From Trebouxia sp. TZW2008 (lineage: Eukaryota; Chlorophyta; Trebouxiophyceae; Trebouxiales; Trebouxiaceae), in contig BDIU01000466.1 of assembly GCA_002118135.1 (NCBI GenBank), positions 62,160 to 126,159 on the forward strand: DNA of 64,000 bases, in the 5' to 3' direction. Under the pieces are notes generated by a model. The model saw only the letters and a program-made list of their open reading frames with translations, ran no database searches and was not told where the DNA came from. This document shows, one piece after another, positions 63,830-64,000 of the stretch. Positions within the stretch are counted from its first letter, which is position 1; each line of letters opens with the position of its first letter. A program made the translations under genes and the position numbers.

Positions 63830-64000
63830 AAGTACTGATGACGTGCCACTATGCCTGCTGCATTCTACAACCTACATCAACAGGTTGAAGTTGCCATATG
63901 TCTCGCCCTACAGTTCTTGTCTGCTCTGCATGCATTGTTCGATGTTAATGTGACGACTCATAGCTCCAAGTCACGTGGCATTGAAAGCAGATGGGTCAAT
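63830..64000. other. 3' flank of the iminopeptidase gene, nothing recognised
   Basis: No exon or repeat is identified in the last 171 bases. Confidence 0.5.

Overview
This window is nuclear DNA of a green alga (chlorophyte; probably a trebouxiophyte-like lineage, though that rank is a guess). The evidence is dense spliceosomal introns with TGCAG acceptors, a group-I WRKY factor with two WRKY domains, a plastid-type FtsH-like peptidase with a transit-peptide-like N-terminus, a plant-type NIPA8-like transporter, a plastid-type UROD, and a TTTAGGG-like motif. I see no prokaryotic operons, CRISPR arrays, rRNA or tRNA genes. All gene models were built by hand from splice signals and reading-frame continuity. 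Most junctions agree in phase across whole genes; unresolved ones are stated.

Layout. 0-5.5 kb: the last exon of an unrecognised gene, a pogo/Tigger-like DNA transposon interrupted by an assembly gap, and an F-box-like/leucine-rich-repeat gene. 6-12 kb: a nucleoside transporter (ENT, minus) divergent from an FtsH-like M41 peptidase gene (plus). 12.6-15 kb: U5 snRNP protein DIM1 (minus) divergent from an RWDD4-like gene (plus). 15.2-20.4 kb: a 12-exon WRKY gene (minus). 21.4-25.7 kb: kinetochore SPC24 (plus) and a NIPA8-like Mg2+ transporter (minus). 26.5-34.9 kb: an 18-exon RBM28/NOP4 gene (minus), head to head with a RsfS/Iojap gene (35-37.3 kb, plus). 37.6-39.6 kb: a CFAP119/CCDC189-like gene. 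40-48 kb: DEAH-box splicing helicase PRP22/DHX8. 48.4-49.6 kb: an unrecognised 265-aa protein. 50.2-51.4 kb: CFAP410/C21orf2 (minus). 52.3-54.5 kb: uroporphyrinogen decarboxylase. 55.7-60.9 kb: histone chaperone HIRA. 61-63.8 kb: a prolyl iminopeptidase.

The genes are mostly unrelated housekeeping functions: splicing (DIM1, PRP22), ribosome biogenesis and control (RBM28, RsfS), chromatin and mitosis (HIRA, SPC24), tetrapyrrole synthesis (UROD), transport (ENT, NIPA), and two cilium-associated proteins. There is no gene cluster forming a pathway, and I found no convincing undescribed multi-gene system. The more unusual signals are in gene structure: tandem duplications that straddle 5' splice sites in three genes, several in-frame GC-AG introns, a small family of pogo-derived MITEs sitting mostly in introns, and long minisatellites filling other introns.
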